Below the pieces are notes generated by a model. That model ran no database searches. It was given only the letters and a program-made list of their open reading frames with translations, and was not told where the DNA came from. 12,248 nucleotides of DNA from contig CAZGSD010000018.1 of assembly GCA_964528305.1 (NCBI GenBank), positions 1 to 12,248 of the forward strand, read 5' to 3'. Position numbers and translations under genes: made by a program. This document shows positions 6,108 to 12,248 of this stretch, in pieces (within the stretch, counting starts at the first letter, position 1; each line of letters opens with the position of its first letter). This stretch comes from CAZGSD01 sp964528305. GTDB lineage: Bacteria > Patescibacteriota > Gracilibacteria > UBA1369.

Positions 6108-6875
6108 TTAGTCGTTTGGAAAAATCTGGCGCAGCCAGTTGAAAGCCAAAGTTTGATCCATGAAGTAAGGAGAGGTTGCGATGGTGATTATTTTAGCTTT
6201 TGGTAGTGCTTTTTTGATGGCTTGTAATTTCAACTGATTGTCCAACCAGTCCAGTTCCGGGCTGAAAAAGTCCAAATCGATGTCCAAGATGAAATGTTCA
6301 GGTAGTGCTTGCTGGAGCAGGTTTTGCAGGCTTTGAGTGGAGTCGACCATGATGATGTCTTTGATTAGGCCGGTTTTCAGGGCTGGGGTGATAAAGTTAC
6401 CGACATTGAGTATGTTGGTGGTGTATTGATCCAATTGTTCGATATCCTGGGCTTCGGTGGGTGAGAGAAATGTTGCGGGTAAGCGCATGTCTTTGTGCTG
6501 GTCGATATGAATGAGTGTGAATGGATGGGGGAGTTTTTGTATGGTGGTCCACCAGTGCCAAAAGAAAAAAGCATGATTGTGATTGTCGAAGACAAATACT
6601 GGGGAGTTGGTGAGTGGGGCGGGGAAAAGTAAAAAATTTTGTAAACCGTAAAAGCTTTTGATTTTGTTTTCTTCATATAATTCAAAAGCCGGGTGGGTGC
6701 CAATTTTTAATTGTTGCAGGGCCTCGGAGGCTTGATCAAAAGGTTTTAAAGCGGCAATAGCCAGTGTGGGTTCTGGAGGTGTTTCATAGCGTTGATTAAA
6801 ATCAAAGGCATTGTTGCCAAAGGCTTCAGTTAGTAAGCGATTATTTTGGTATGGAGCGGGAATGGGCCAGGGCAT
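6108..6875 (-). CDS. UPF0489 family protein, arginase-like metal site (possible peptide or protein hydrolase)
   Basis: The 255-residue protein carries the signature of UPF0489: VFVFDNHNHAFFFWHW (about 93-108), LIHIDQHKDMR (121-131) and LDIDLDFF (197-204). HxDxH (His123, Asp125, His127) together with DxDxD (Asp198, Asp200, Asp202) is the arrangement that binds two Mn2+ in arginase-fold enzymes. One UPF0489 member, OspR, is known as a peptide arginase that turns arginine into ornithine in a ribosomally made peptide. No precursor peptide or maturation enzyme is visible near this gene, so a role on a host peptide here is speculation. The ATG at 6875 is the first in frame and has no Shine-Dalgarno sequence. 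There is no signal peptide, so it should be cytoplasmic. The gene is divergent from the SIMPL gene and convergent with the ZIP gene. Confidence 0.8.
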   Translation of the reverse strand: MPWPIPAPYQNNRLLTEAFGNNAFDFNQRYETPPEPTLAIAALKPFDQASEALQQLKIGTHPAFELYEENKIKSFYGLQNFLLFPAPLTNSPVFVFDNHNHAFFFWHWWTTIQKLPHPFTLIHIDQHKDMRLPATFLSPTEAQDIEQLDQYTTNILNVGNFITPALKTGLIKDIIMVDSTQSLQNLLQQALPEHFILDIDLDFFSPELDWLDNQLKLQAIKKALPKAKIITIATSPYFMDQTLAFNWLRQIFPND

Positions 6876-6879
6876 TTTT

Positions 6880-6909
6880 TTGCTACTAATGGGGTGGGCA
6901 TGCTAGAAT
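6880..6909 (+). promoter_or_regulatory. Promoter for the SIMPL-domain gene
   Basis: TTGCTA (6880-6885), an 18-bp spacer and TAGAAT (6904-6909) predict a start near 6916 and a leader of about 27 nt before the ATG at 6943. The -10 box overlaps that of the divergent UPF0489 promoter. Confidence 0.45.
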
Positions 6910-6935
6910 TTAGCAGCATCAAAATAAATAACCAA
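6907..6935 (-). promoter_or_regulatory. Promoter for the UPF0489 gene
   Basis: On the minus strand TTGGTT (6935-6930), a 17-bp spacer and TAAATT (6912-6907) match the consensus moderately. The predicted start near 6900 gives a leader of about 25 nt before the ATG at 6875. Confidence 0.35.
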
Positions 6936-6942
6936 GATCATC

Positions 6943-7755
6943 ATGTTAAAATCAATTCATTCCCGTGCTTTGCTCAGAATGTCTGCCGGACTGCTTTTAT
7001 TGATGATGTCGCTATGGATAGCGGTTCAGTTGTGGGGAAATCCCTGGTATAAAAATATTCGGGCCGAATTTACTACCGCGCCTTATGCTCGGACTATCAC
7101 GGTAGAGGGGACTGGTAAAATAACTGTTAAACCGGATATAGCCATGGTTTCTCTATCGGTGGCGGCGGCTGGAAAAACTGTTAAGGAAGTCACTGAAGGG
7201 GGTAATAAAAAAATGAATGCCATAGTGGATGAATTGAAAAAATTGGGTGTGAAACCAGAGGACATGCAAACCTCTCAGTATAATCTTTATCCGCAATATG
7301 ATTATGATAGACCAGTGATTTATGGTGCTGAAAAAGTGGGGGTAAATGCTGAGGGAGTGGCTAAAATTATTGGATATAATCTGACTCAGACAGTGGACAT
7401 TAAAATACGTGATTTGGCCAAATCAGATGAGGTGTTGGATCGAGCTATAGCGGCTGGGGCCAATCAGGTGGGGGCGCTTAGTTTTGATCTCGATGATGCT
7501 TCTATAGTTAAAAAAGATGCCCGTCGTGAGGCTTTTGCCAAAGCACATGAAAAAGCCCAGGAAATGGCGGCTGCTGCCGGTGTGAAATTGGGGCGAGTAG
7601 TGACTTTTTCTGAGAGTGGGGGAGGCTTCCCTATGCCTTATGCCAATTTCGCCATGAAGGCTTTGGATAGCGTGGAGGCTGGTATTGCTCCGGCGATAGA
7701 GGCGGGAAGTAAGGAGTTGGGGGTTAATGTATCAGTGACTTATGAGATTGAATAA
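6943..7755 (+). CDS. SIMPL-domain (DUF541) membrane-anchored protein
   Basis: The 270-residue protein starts with a short basic stretch and a hydrophobic segment (about 10-31) that acts as an uncleaved signal anchor or signal peptide, so the rest lies outside the membrane. The SIMPL domain covers about 50-270: RTITVEGTGKITVKPDIA opens it, VKPEDMQTSQYNLYPQYDY (about 104-122) is the typical middle motif, and the end is GVNVSVTYEIE. Homologues such as Brucella BP26/Omp28 form ring-like channels or assemblies; the biochemical role is poorly defined and often linked to stress. The length fits the family. There is no cleavage-site Cys for a lipoprotein. A predicted promoter lies at 6880-6909; the next gene follows after 104 bp. 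Confidence 0.87.
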   Translation: MLKSIHSRALLRMSAGLLLLMMSLWIAVQLWGNPWYKNIRAEFTTAPYARTITVEGTGKITVKPDIAMVSLSVAAAGKTVKEVTEGGNKKMNAIVDELKKLGVKPEDMQTSQYNLYPQYDYDRPVIYGAEKVGVNAEGVAKIIGYNLTQTVDIKIRDLAKSDEVLDRAIAAGANQVGALSFDLDDASIVKKDARREAFAKAHEKAQEMAAAAGVKLGRVVTFSESGGGFPMPYANFAMKALDSVEAGIAPAIEAGSKELGVNVSVTYEIE

Positions 7756-7859
7756 ATCTTTCGAAAATTGTATTTTACTGCGTCAGCTTAAGAAAACTCT
7801 TCTCTCACCGTATTAATCATACTGAAGGAAGAAATAGTAAAACCATTTGAACAATCAAC

Positions 7860-8477
7860 ATGAGTGGCAAAGTTATTGTAATTACTGGTGGGCCGAGAAC
7901 TGGAAAAAGTACGTTAGTACAACTTCTTTCCCAAAAGTTGACAGGGCAAGCTTTTTTAGAAGGTGAAGAAAAAGATCTTCCCGCAAGGATTCTTGAAGAC
8001 ATAAAATTGGGGCATAGGAATCTTGAGCTTATATTGTGGTTTAGGAATAAATGTGTTCAGGACTACATAAAAGCATTAGAAATAAAACGAAAGGGAGGGA
8101 TTGCTATTCTTGATACATTTTGGGTGACTAACGATGTATATATTGATGAATGGATTGCTGACGATTTTGAAAAGGATGTTTTTAAAAATCTTGCGGAAAT
8201 AGATAATGCTTTATTGATATGGCCTGATTTGGTTCTTTCGCTGTATTCGGATCAGGACAGAATTCGTAAACTTGCTGTTGCAGGTGGTCGTGAGTTTGAG
8301 TTGAATGATGAATTTTTACAAAAACAGGTTGATTTAAATAATACCCATGAGAGCTACTTTAGAAAACTTGATAAGCCGAATATAAAATTCGTTGATGTGT
8401 CGGAGTCGGATTACTTAAATCAGAAACAGCAACTCGATGATTTGATTGTTTTGGTTAAAGAGTGTTTGAAAATGTAG
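7860..8477 (+). CDS. P-loop kinase, deoxynucleoside-kinase-like
   Basis: The N-terminus VIVITGGPRTGKSTLVQLL (Walker A at 10-18) is followed by a FLE motif (32-34), an ILDTFWVTNDVY segment (83-94) in the place of the DRS-type motif of deoxynucleoside kinases, and PDLVLSLYSDQDRIRKL (122-138) ending in an Arg-rich lid. This order fits a deoxynucleoside kinase, which phosphorylates salvaged nucleosides, though the motifs are divergent and an AAA_28 or NadR-like ATPase is an alternative. The start is secure because an in-frame TGA at 7848-7850 lies just upstream. Composition is unlike the neighbours: sampled stretches are about 32-40% GC and rich in A on the coding strand, whereas other + genes here are rich in G and T and sampled lines are nearer 50%. 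This suggests later acquisition. The gap on its left (7756-7859) shows no clear promoter. Confidence 0.75.
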   Translation: MSGKVIVITGGPRTGKSTLVQLLSQKLTGQAFLEGEEKDLPARILEDIKLGHRNLELILWFRNKCVQDYIKALEIKRKGGIAILDTFWVTNDVYIDEWIADDFEKDVFKNLAEIDNALLIWPDLVLSLYSDQDRIRKLAVAGGREFELNDEFLQKQVDLNNTHESYFRKLDKPNIKFVDVSESDYLNQKQQLDDLIVLVKECLKM

Positions 8478-8520
8478 CCGCTAATGTCTGAAGTTGATAG
8501 TTATGTAAGAAAGAAAAAGA

Positions 8521-10290
8521 TTAAGTTTTGGTGATGTGCTGTTTTAAAAACTTTTCTAATTTGCTGGCGGGCAGCGTGTTGACGATGTGTTGTGCCACCG
8601 CCCAGCCGCGCTGGGCGGTCCAGACGCCGTATTGTAAATTGGTGATTTGGCTGATGTTTTTGAGATCGGAGGTGATGGCCAGGTGGGCGCCTTTTTGTAT
8701 AGCGGTCTTGATCTGTACATCGGGGAGATCGAGATGGTCTGGTTGGCTGTTGATTTCCAGTAGGATATCTTGTGTTGCCGCGTGATGGATGATTTTTTCC
8801 ATGTTGAGAGCGATAGCCTCACGCTGATTGAGAATTCTGGCGGTGGGGCAGGAGAGTAGTTTTATTTTTGGATGAGCGGACATGGCCTGGAGGAGGCGGG
8901 CGGTTTGGCGGGGTTCGGGTAAATTGAAATTGTGGCTGATTTTGATGGTGAGGAAGTTCAGCTGGTTGAGGATTTCTGTGGGGGGGAGATCGAGAGAGCC
9001 ATCTGAATTGATGGGGATTTTTAATGAATGGAGGATTTTTAATTTGGGGAATTTTTTTTGTAGGGTGGTAATTTCGGTGAGCTGTTTGCTTAATTGTTCG
9101 GTGGTGAACTGGGATGGTATTTCCGAAGTTGACCAGGTGTCATTGATAGCTAAATAAGCAAATCCGGCTTTTTGATAGGCTTGGCAGATTTCTGCTAAAG
9201 AATTTTCGCCATCTCCATAATTGCTATTGATGTTGAGGTCGCCCTGGAGATCTTTCAGCTCGATTAGGGTGGGGAGTTGATGGTTGAGGCAGGCTTCAAA
9301 TTCGCCACGATTTTCGCGCAGAGTTGGTGGGATGAAAGTTAGTCCAACTGCCTGGTAGAGATGTTCTTCGGTATCGCCGATGATAAATTGCTCTTCGATT
9401 TCCTGACCTTTGGGAATGAGTTGAAAAATACCGTATTCATTGATTTTTTGATGAGCTTTGATGGCCAGTGAGCGAATTTCCACATTATGATCTTTGGAGC
9501 CGGTGAAATAATGCAGGGCGGCGCCGAAGGATTTTTCTTCCACTACCCGTAAATCAGCCTGCACGCCATTTTCCAGTATAACGGAGCATTTAGTCGGTCC
9601 ATTGGCGATGATATTTTTGATTAGCGGGAATTTTTGAAAATGGGTGATGAGCGCGTCTGCTCTAGTGATATCGGTTGGTGCCGCCAGTATATCCAGATCG
9701 CCCACGGTTTCTTTGCGCCGGCGTAAACTGCCAGCGGCGCTTAGTTGGGCCAGACCCGGCGCTTGTTTCATGTGGTTGATGATTTGTTCGGCCAGGGGCA
9801 GGGCTTCGGAGAGCAGCATGCGACTGCTGTAGCGAGAGCGCTCTTCGATAGCCTGCAGTATTTCTTGTTCGCTTTTCTCTCCCATGCGTGGCAACTCTCT
9901 CAATTGTCCAGCCAGCGCGGCGGCTTTTAATTTTTCCAGATTATCAATTTTCAGTTGATGATAAAAAAGCGCGGCCTTTTTCGGTCCGACGCTGCGTATG
10001 GTGAGAATGTCTAGCAATCCGCGTCCGTACTTTTTGACTAAATCTCTATGAAAAGTACATGTCCCGGTGGTGATCATTTCGGTGATTTTGGACTGCAAAT
10101 CAAAACCTATGCCGGGTAATTCGCCGATGCTGGTTGGATTTTCTCTATATAGATCATTTAATTCCCGTCCCATGCCGCGAATGTTTTCAGCAGCGTTTTT
10201 GTAGGCCAATACTCGAAAACGATTAGCGCCATCTATTTCTAATAATTGGCCGATTTCTTCAAAAATAACTGCTATTTGTTGATTGTCCAT
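8521..10290 (-). CDS. polX: Family X DNA polymerase PolX with degenerate PHP domain
   Basis: Bacterial PolX fills short gaps in base-excision and break repair. The 589-residue length is typical. An 8-kDa/helix-hairpin-helix region (1-150; LPGIGFDLQSKI at 58-69, SVGPKKAALFY at 100-110) precedes the palm, where GDLD (Asp198, Asp200) and QADLRVV (Asp246) are the three catalytic aspartates, so polymerase activity is expected. The C-terminal PHP domain (about 345-589) normally gives 3'-5' exonuclease activity with Mn2+. Here the usual GDLHxH motif reads GDLNIN (Asn353, Asn355), TDH reads NDT (Thr385), the GxE glutamate is Lys424, HPTxR reads CPTAR (Cys481) and TDAH reads SDLK (Lys544). Asp360 and Asp542 remain. 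The exonuclease is therefore probably dead. The ATG at 10290 is the natural start of MDNQQIAVIFEEI, and no Shine-Dalgarno sequence is present. Confidence 0.93.
   Translation of the reverse strand: MDNQQIAVIFEEIGQLLEIDGANRFRVLAYKNAAENIRGMGRELNDLYRENPTSIGELPGIGFDLQSKITEMITTGTCTFHRDLVKKYGRGLLDILTIRSVGPKKAALFYHQLKIDNLEKLKAAALAGQLRELPRMGEKSEQEILQAIEERSRYSSRMLLSEALPLAEQIINHMKQAPGLAQLSAAGSLRRRKETVGDLDILAAPTDITRADALITHFQKFPLIKNIIANGPTKCSVILENGVQADLRVVEEKSFGAALHYFTGSKDHNVEIRSLAIKAHQKINEYGIFQLIPKGQEIEEQFIIGDTEEHLYQAVGLTFIPPTLRENRGEFEACLNHQLPTLIELKDLQGDLNINSNYGDGENSLAEICQAYQKAGFAYLAINDTWSTSEIPSQFTTEQLSKQLTEITTLQKKFPKLKILHSLKIPINSDGSLDLPPTEILNQLNFLTIKISHNFNLPEPRQTARLLQAMSAHPKIKLLSCPTARILNQREAIALNMEKIIHHAATQDILLEINSQPDHLDLPDVQIKTAIQKGAHLAITSDLKNISQITNLQYGVWTAQRGWAVAQHIVNTLPASKLEKFLKQHITKT
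8597..8619. repeat. 9-bp inverted repeat inside the polX gene
   Basis: ACCGCCCAG (8597-8605) and CTGGGCGGT (8611-8619) are exact reverse complements around CCGCG. It falls in the conserved TAQRGW codons near the end of polX, so coding constraint explains part of it; no T run follows. Confidence 0.6.
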
Positions 10291-10300
10291 ATTTGTGGCG

Positions 10301-10330
10301 ATGACTAAGGGGCGTGTTATGTGCTATAAT
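10301..10330 (+). promoter_or_regulatory. Promoter for the FMN reductase gene
   Basis: A perfect -10 box TATAAT (10325-10330) is preceded at 18 bp by ATGACT (10301-10306). The predicted start near 10337 leaves about 30 nt before the ATG at 10367. TATAATATTA (10325-10334) also reads as TATTAT on the minus strand, so polX may use an overlapping -10 element. Confidence 0.5.
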
Positions 10331-10366
10331 ATTAACAGTTAAACAAAATCAAAACCAATATGTCTC

Positions 10367-11005
10367 ATGATCAAGCCTAAGACTTCCCGTAAAACGGTGA
10401 GCATTCTAGCTTTGTCTTGTTCTCCATCTCGGGGATTTAATTCCGATACTATGTTGGATGCTTTTTTGTCTGGCGTAGCTGACGTGCGTGGAGTGAAGGC
10501 AGAAAAAATTTACCTCAGTGATGTGCCGATGGCTAATTATGATTTTTCTAATCGTCTCCCAGATCCTAAAGTTGAACCGGAATTGGTGGCATTGGTGGAA
10601 AAATTAATGAAAGCGAAGGGCTTGGTGATAGCGACACCGTGTTTTAATTTTAGTGTGCCAGCTGGGCTTAAAAACTTTTTTGATCGATTGGGGTATAAAG
10701 CTTTGGACTATAAGCGTTTGAACTGGTTGTCACAGCCGACGGGACTTTTAACACATTTGCACAATTTCTATTTGGTGACTTGTGGGACGCCAATATGGTG
10801 GGTGCGATTGGCCTGGTTTATGTTTCCACTTTCCTGGCTGCGGTTGGTTTTTTGGTATTTTGGGGCCCATACTGTGGGAGGTTTTTATGGCGCTGGGCTT
10901 AATTCCAAAAATTTAGCAAAAGACAACCCTCGATTGTTGCGGCGCTGTAAAAAAGCTGGACGGAATTATGCCCGTAAAATACTCAAAATAGCGCGGTCCG
11001 TCTAA
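10367..11005 (+). CDS. NAD(P)H-dependent FMN reductase / flavodoxin-fold oxidoreductase
   Basis: The 212-residue protein has the flavodoxin-like fold of NAD(P)H:FMN or quinone reductases. VSILALSCSPSRGFNSDTML (11-30) is the first strand with the Ser-rich loop that holds the FMN phosphate, and LVIATPCFNFSVPAGLKNFFDRLG (86-109) is the conserved flavin and dimer motif. The C-terminal third is unusual: residues about 131-165 carry seven Trp and many Phe, Leu and Val residues (for example TPIWWVRLAWFMFPLSWLRL), then a basic tail. This could be a membrane-facing or dimer surface. The substrate cannot be told from sequence. The ATG at 10367 lies about 30 nt after a good predicted promoter; an upstream ATG at 10360 is in another frame and stops at once. 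It converges with the lactate dehydrogenase gene, 23 bp away. Confidence 0.85.
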   Translation: MIKPKTSRKTVSILALSCSPSRGFNSDTMLDAFLSGVADVRGVKAEKIYLSDVPMANYDFSNRLPDPKVEPELVALVEKLMKAKGLVIATPCFNFSVPAGLKNFFDRLGYKALDYKRLNWLSQPTGLLTHLHNFYLVTCGTPIWWVRLAWFMFPLSWLRLVFWYFGAHTVGGFYGAGLNSKNLAKDNPRLLRRCKKAGRNYARKILKIARSV

Positions 11006-11028
11006 AGCCGTTAGTTTCCTCTAAAGAT

Positions 11029-11967
11029 TTAAAGCAGTTTTTGTAGGACTTGGGCAGAGTGTCGTAGCGATTTTTTTTCTGCCGCTGATAATGGGATTTC
11101 TATTTTGTTTATAATTCCGCCACTACCCAGAACGCAGGGTATGCTGAGCGCAACATTTTTCAGGCCGTATTCTCCCTGTAATTCCACGGATAGGGGCACT
11201 ACTATATGGGCATTTTCATAAATGGCTCGCATGATTTCCCGTATCACTATGGCGATAGAGTAACAGGTGAAGCCGAGATCATGAATGATGTGATAGGCCG
11301 CGGTGCGGGTTTTGTCGTAGCATTGGGCGGCAGTTTTTTTATCAAAATGTTGAAACTGGAAAATTGGTTTACCGGCTATATTGGCGGAGCTCCAGACGGG
11401 GAAAGAGCTGTCGCCGTGTTCGCCCAGAATGAAGGCTTGAATGTCTCGAGGATTGATTTTTAAATGTTCAGAGATGTGGTATTGGAAGCGAATAGTATCG
11501 AGCATGGTGCCGCTGCCAAAAACTCGCTCGCGTGGAAATTTGCTGAGTTTTAGCGCCAGATGCGTCATAATATCGACGGGATTGCTGACTATAAGTAGTA
11601 TGGCTTTGGGTGAATGCTTGGCCAGCTGTGGGATCAGAGCTTGGAAAATTTTGCGGTTTTCAGCAATTAATTCCAGTCTGGTTTGTCCGTCTTTTTGTCT
11701 TGCGCCAGCTGTGACTACGATTAGATCGGATCCGGCTGTTAATTTTAAATCTTTGCCGGCTTTCAATTGTAGAAATGGTAGAAAAGATAGAGAGTGTTCA
11801 AAATCCATTTTGAGTCCCTCGGCGCGGTCTTTGTTTTGGTCTATTAATACTAATTCATTAGGCAGGCCTGAGAGCATCATGCTGTAGGCGGCGGTGGCGC
11901 CGACATTGCCGCAGCCGATGACTGATATTTTAAATGAATCACGGCAGATGTTTTGATGTTTGTTCAT
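11029..11967 (-). CDS. ldh: L-lactate dehydrogenase
   Basis: This enzyme reduces pyruvate to L-lactate with NADH, regenerating NAD+ in fermentation. The 312 residues are full length. The Rossmann motif is GCGNVG (18-23) with Asp43 as the NAD-binding acidic residue. The specificity loop AGARQKDGQTRL has Gln91 (Gln102 in dogfish-derived numbering), the residue marking lactate rather than malate dehydrogenase, and Arg97 (Arg109). Asn129 (140), Asp157 and Arg160 (168, 171) in GTMLDTIR, and His184 (195) in GEHGD complete the active site. The two residues that bind fructose-1,6-bisphosphate in allosteric bacterial enzymes (Arg173 and His188) are Gln162 and Gln177 here, so activation by that sugar is unlikely. 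The ATG at 11967 follows a perfect TATAAT. Confidence 0.95.
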   Translation of the reverse strand: MNKHQNICRDSFKISVIGCGNVGATAAYSMMLSGLPNELVLIDQNKDRAEGLKMDFEHSLSFLPFLQLKAGKDLKLTAGSDLIVVTAGARQKDGQTRLELIAENRKIFQALIPQLAKHSPKAILLIVSNPVDIMTHLALKLSKFPRERVFGSGTMLDTIRFQYHISEHLKINPRDIQAFILGEHGDSSFPVWSSANIAGKPIFQFQHFDKKTAAQCYDKTRTAAYHIIHDLGFTCYSIAIVIREIMRAIYENAHIVVPLSVELQGEYGLKNVALSIPCVLGSGGIINKIEIPLSAAEKKSLRHSAQVLQKLL

Positions 11968-11993
11968 GATTGATGTGAAAACTTTACGGGGGA

Positions 11994-11999
11994 ATTATA
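11994..11999 (-). promoter_or_regulatory. -10 box of the ldh promoter
   Basis: The minus strand reads a perfect TATAAT at 11999-11994. No good -35 box is found 16-18 bp upstream, so either the promoter is weak or an activator helps it. The predicted start near 11987 leaves a leader of about 20 nt. Confidence 0.45.
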
Positions 12000-12077
12000 C
12001 ACTTGGTAATGGTAAATTCGTATATCAATAATTAGTGAATGAGGGTAGAATTGCCGGGAATTATCTAGTTATGATTT

Positions 12078-12248
12078 GTGAGTAACTGGTTGAAGCCATT
12101 ACAGTATATTGTTTATTTCTCTAGTTATTTGGTCTGGGGGATTTTGTTTTGGTGGGTGGGCCAATGGGGGCGGGTTGAGTCTATTTGGTGGTGGGTGGGA
12201 ATGCTGGTAATTGGACTTTTCATCTATGCCAGATTTGTTGAGCCATAT
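12078..12248 (+). CDS. N-terminal part of a probable membrane metallophosphoesterase (truncated by window end)
   Basis: A GTG at 12078 opens a frame of 57 codons that runs off the window edge. The product has two hydrophobic helices (about 7-26 and 36-53, rich in Trp) followed by IYARFVEPY. A membrane N-terminus ending in YARFxEP is common in calcineurin-like metallophosphoesterases of the YkuE type, where the catalytic domain comes next; that domain is outside the window, so this assignment rests on recall of the N-terminal motif. The nearest ATG (12071) is in another frame and stops after four codons, so GTG is the likely start. No clear Shine-Dalgarno sequence or promoter is seen. Confidence 0.6.
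   Translation, partial: MSNWLKPLQYIVYFSSYLVWGILFWWVGQWGRVESIWWWVGMLVIGLFIYARFVEPY

Noticed and set aside
1..12248. CRISPR array, insertion sequence, tRNA or rRNA
   Set aside because: No regularly spaced direct repeats, transposase motifs, terminal inverted repeats or tRNA cloverleaf patterns were seen.

Overview
The window looks like a piece of a small-genome Patescibacteria (Candidate Phyla Radiation) chromosome, although no rRNA or ribosomal marker is present to prove it. Supporting signs are short intergenic gaps, a one-polypeptide UvrD/AddA-like helicase fused to an Fe-S RecB-type nuclease, a PolX polymerase, several divergent 'orphan' family members, almost no recognisable Shine-Dalgarno sequences, and a strong G-over-C and T-over-A bias on the + strand whichever way the genes point. 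TGA is an ordinary stop here (it ends the ZIP gene), so this is not one of the TGA-recoding lineages.

Layout. Positions 1-90 hold a possible C-terminal tail of a membrane protein. Positions 99-253 on the minus strand hold a well-supported structured RNA with its own sigma70-type promoter, a 10-bp closing stem and a U7 tail; its architecture matches 6S RNA. A 220-residue protein of unknown function (383-1045, +) meets the 1089-residue helicase-nuclease (1050-4319, -) tail to tail. From a divergent promoter region the + strand then carries a SAM-hydroxide-adenosyltransferase-fold protein (4462-5235) and a ZIP metal transporter (5292-6098). A UPF0489/peptide-arginase-like protein (6108-6875, -) is divergent from a membrane-anchored SIMPL-domain protein (6943-7755, +). 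Next comes a deoxynucleoside-kinase-like P-loop protein (7860-8477, +) whose base composition differs from everything around it. PolX (8521-10290, -) is divergent from a flavodoxin-fold NAD(P)H:FMN reductase (10367-11005, +), which converges on L-lactate dehydrogenase (11029-11967, -). The window ends inside a gene that looks like the membrane N-terminus of a metallophosphoesterase (12078-12248, +).

Function. This is mainly housekeeping and accessory chromosome, not an island: DNA repair (helicase-nuclease, PolX), nucleotide salvage, metal uptake, flavin redox and fermentative lactate production. I did not find a clear multi-gene novel system. The most interesting signals are the 6S-like RNA, the loss of most metal ligands from the PHP domain of PolX, the loss of catalytic residues in the SAM-fold protein, the compositionally foreign kinase-like gene, and a perfect 15-bp inverted repeat inside a GC-rich patch of the helicase gene.
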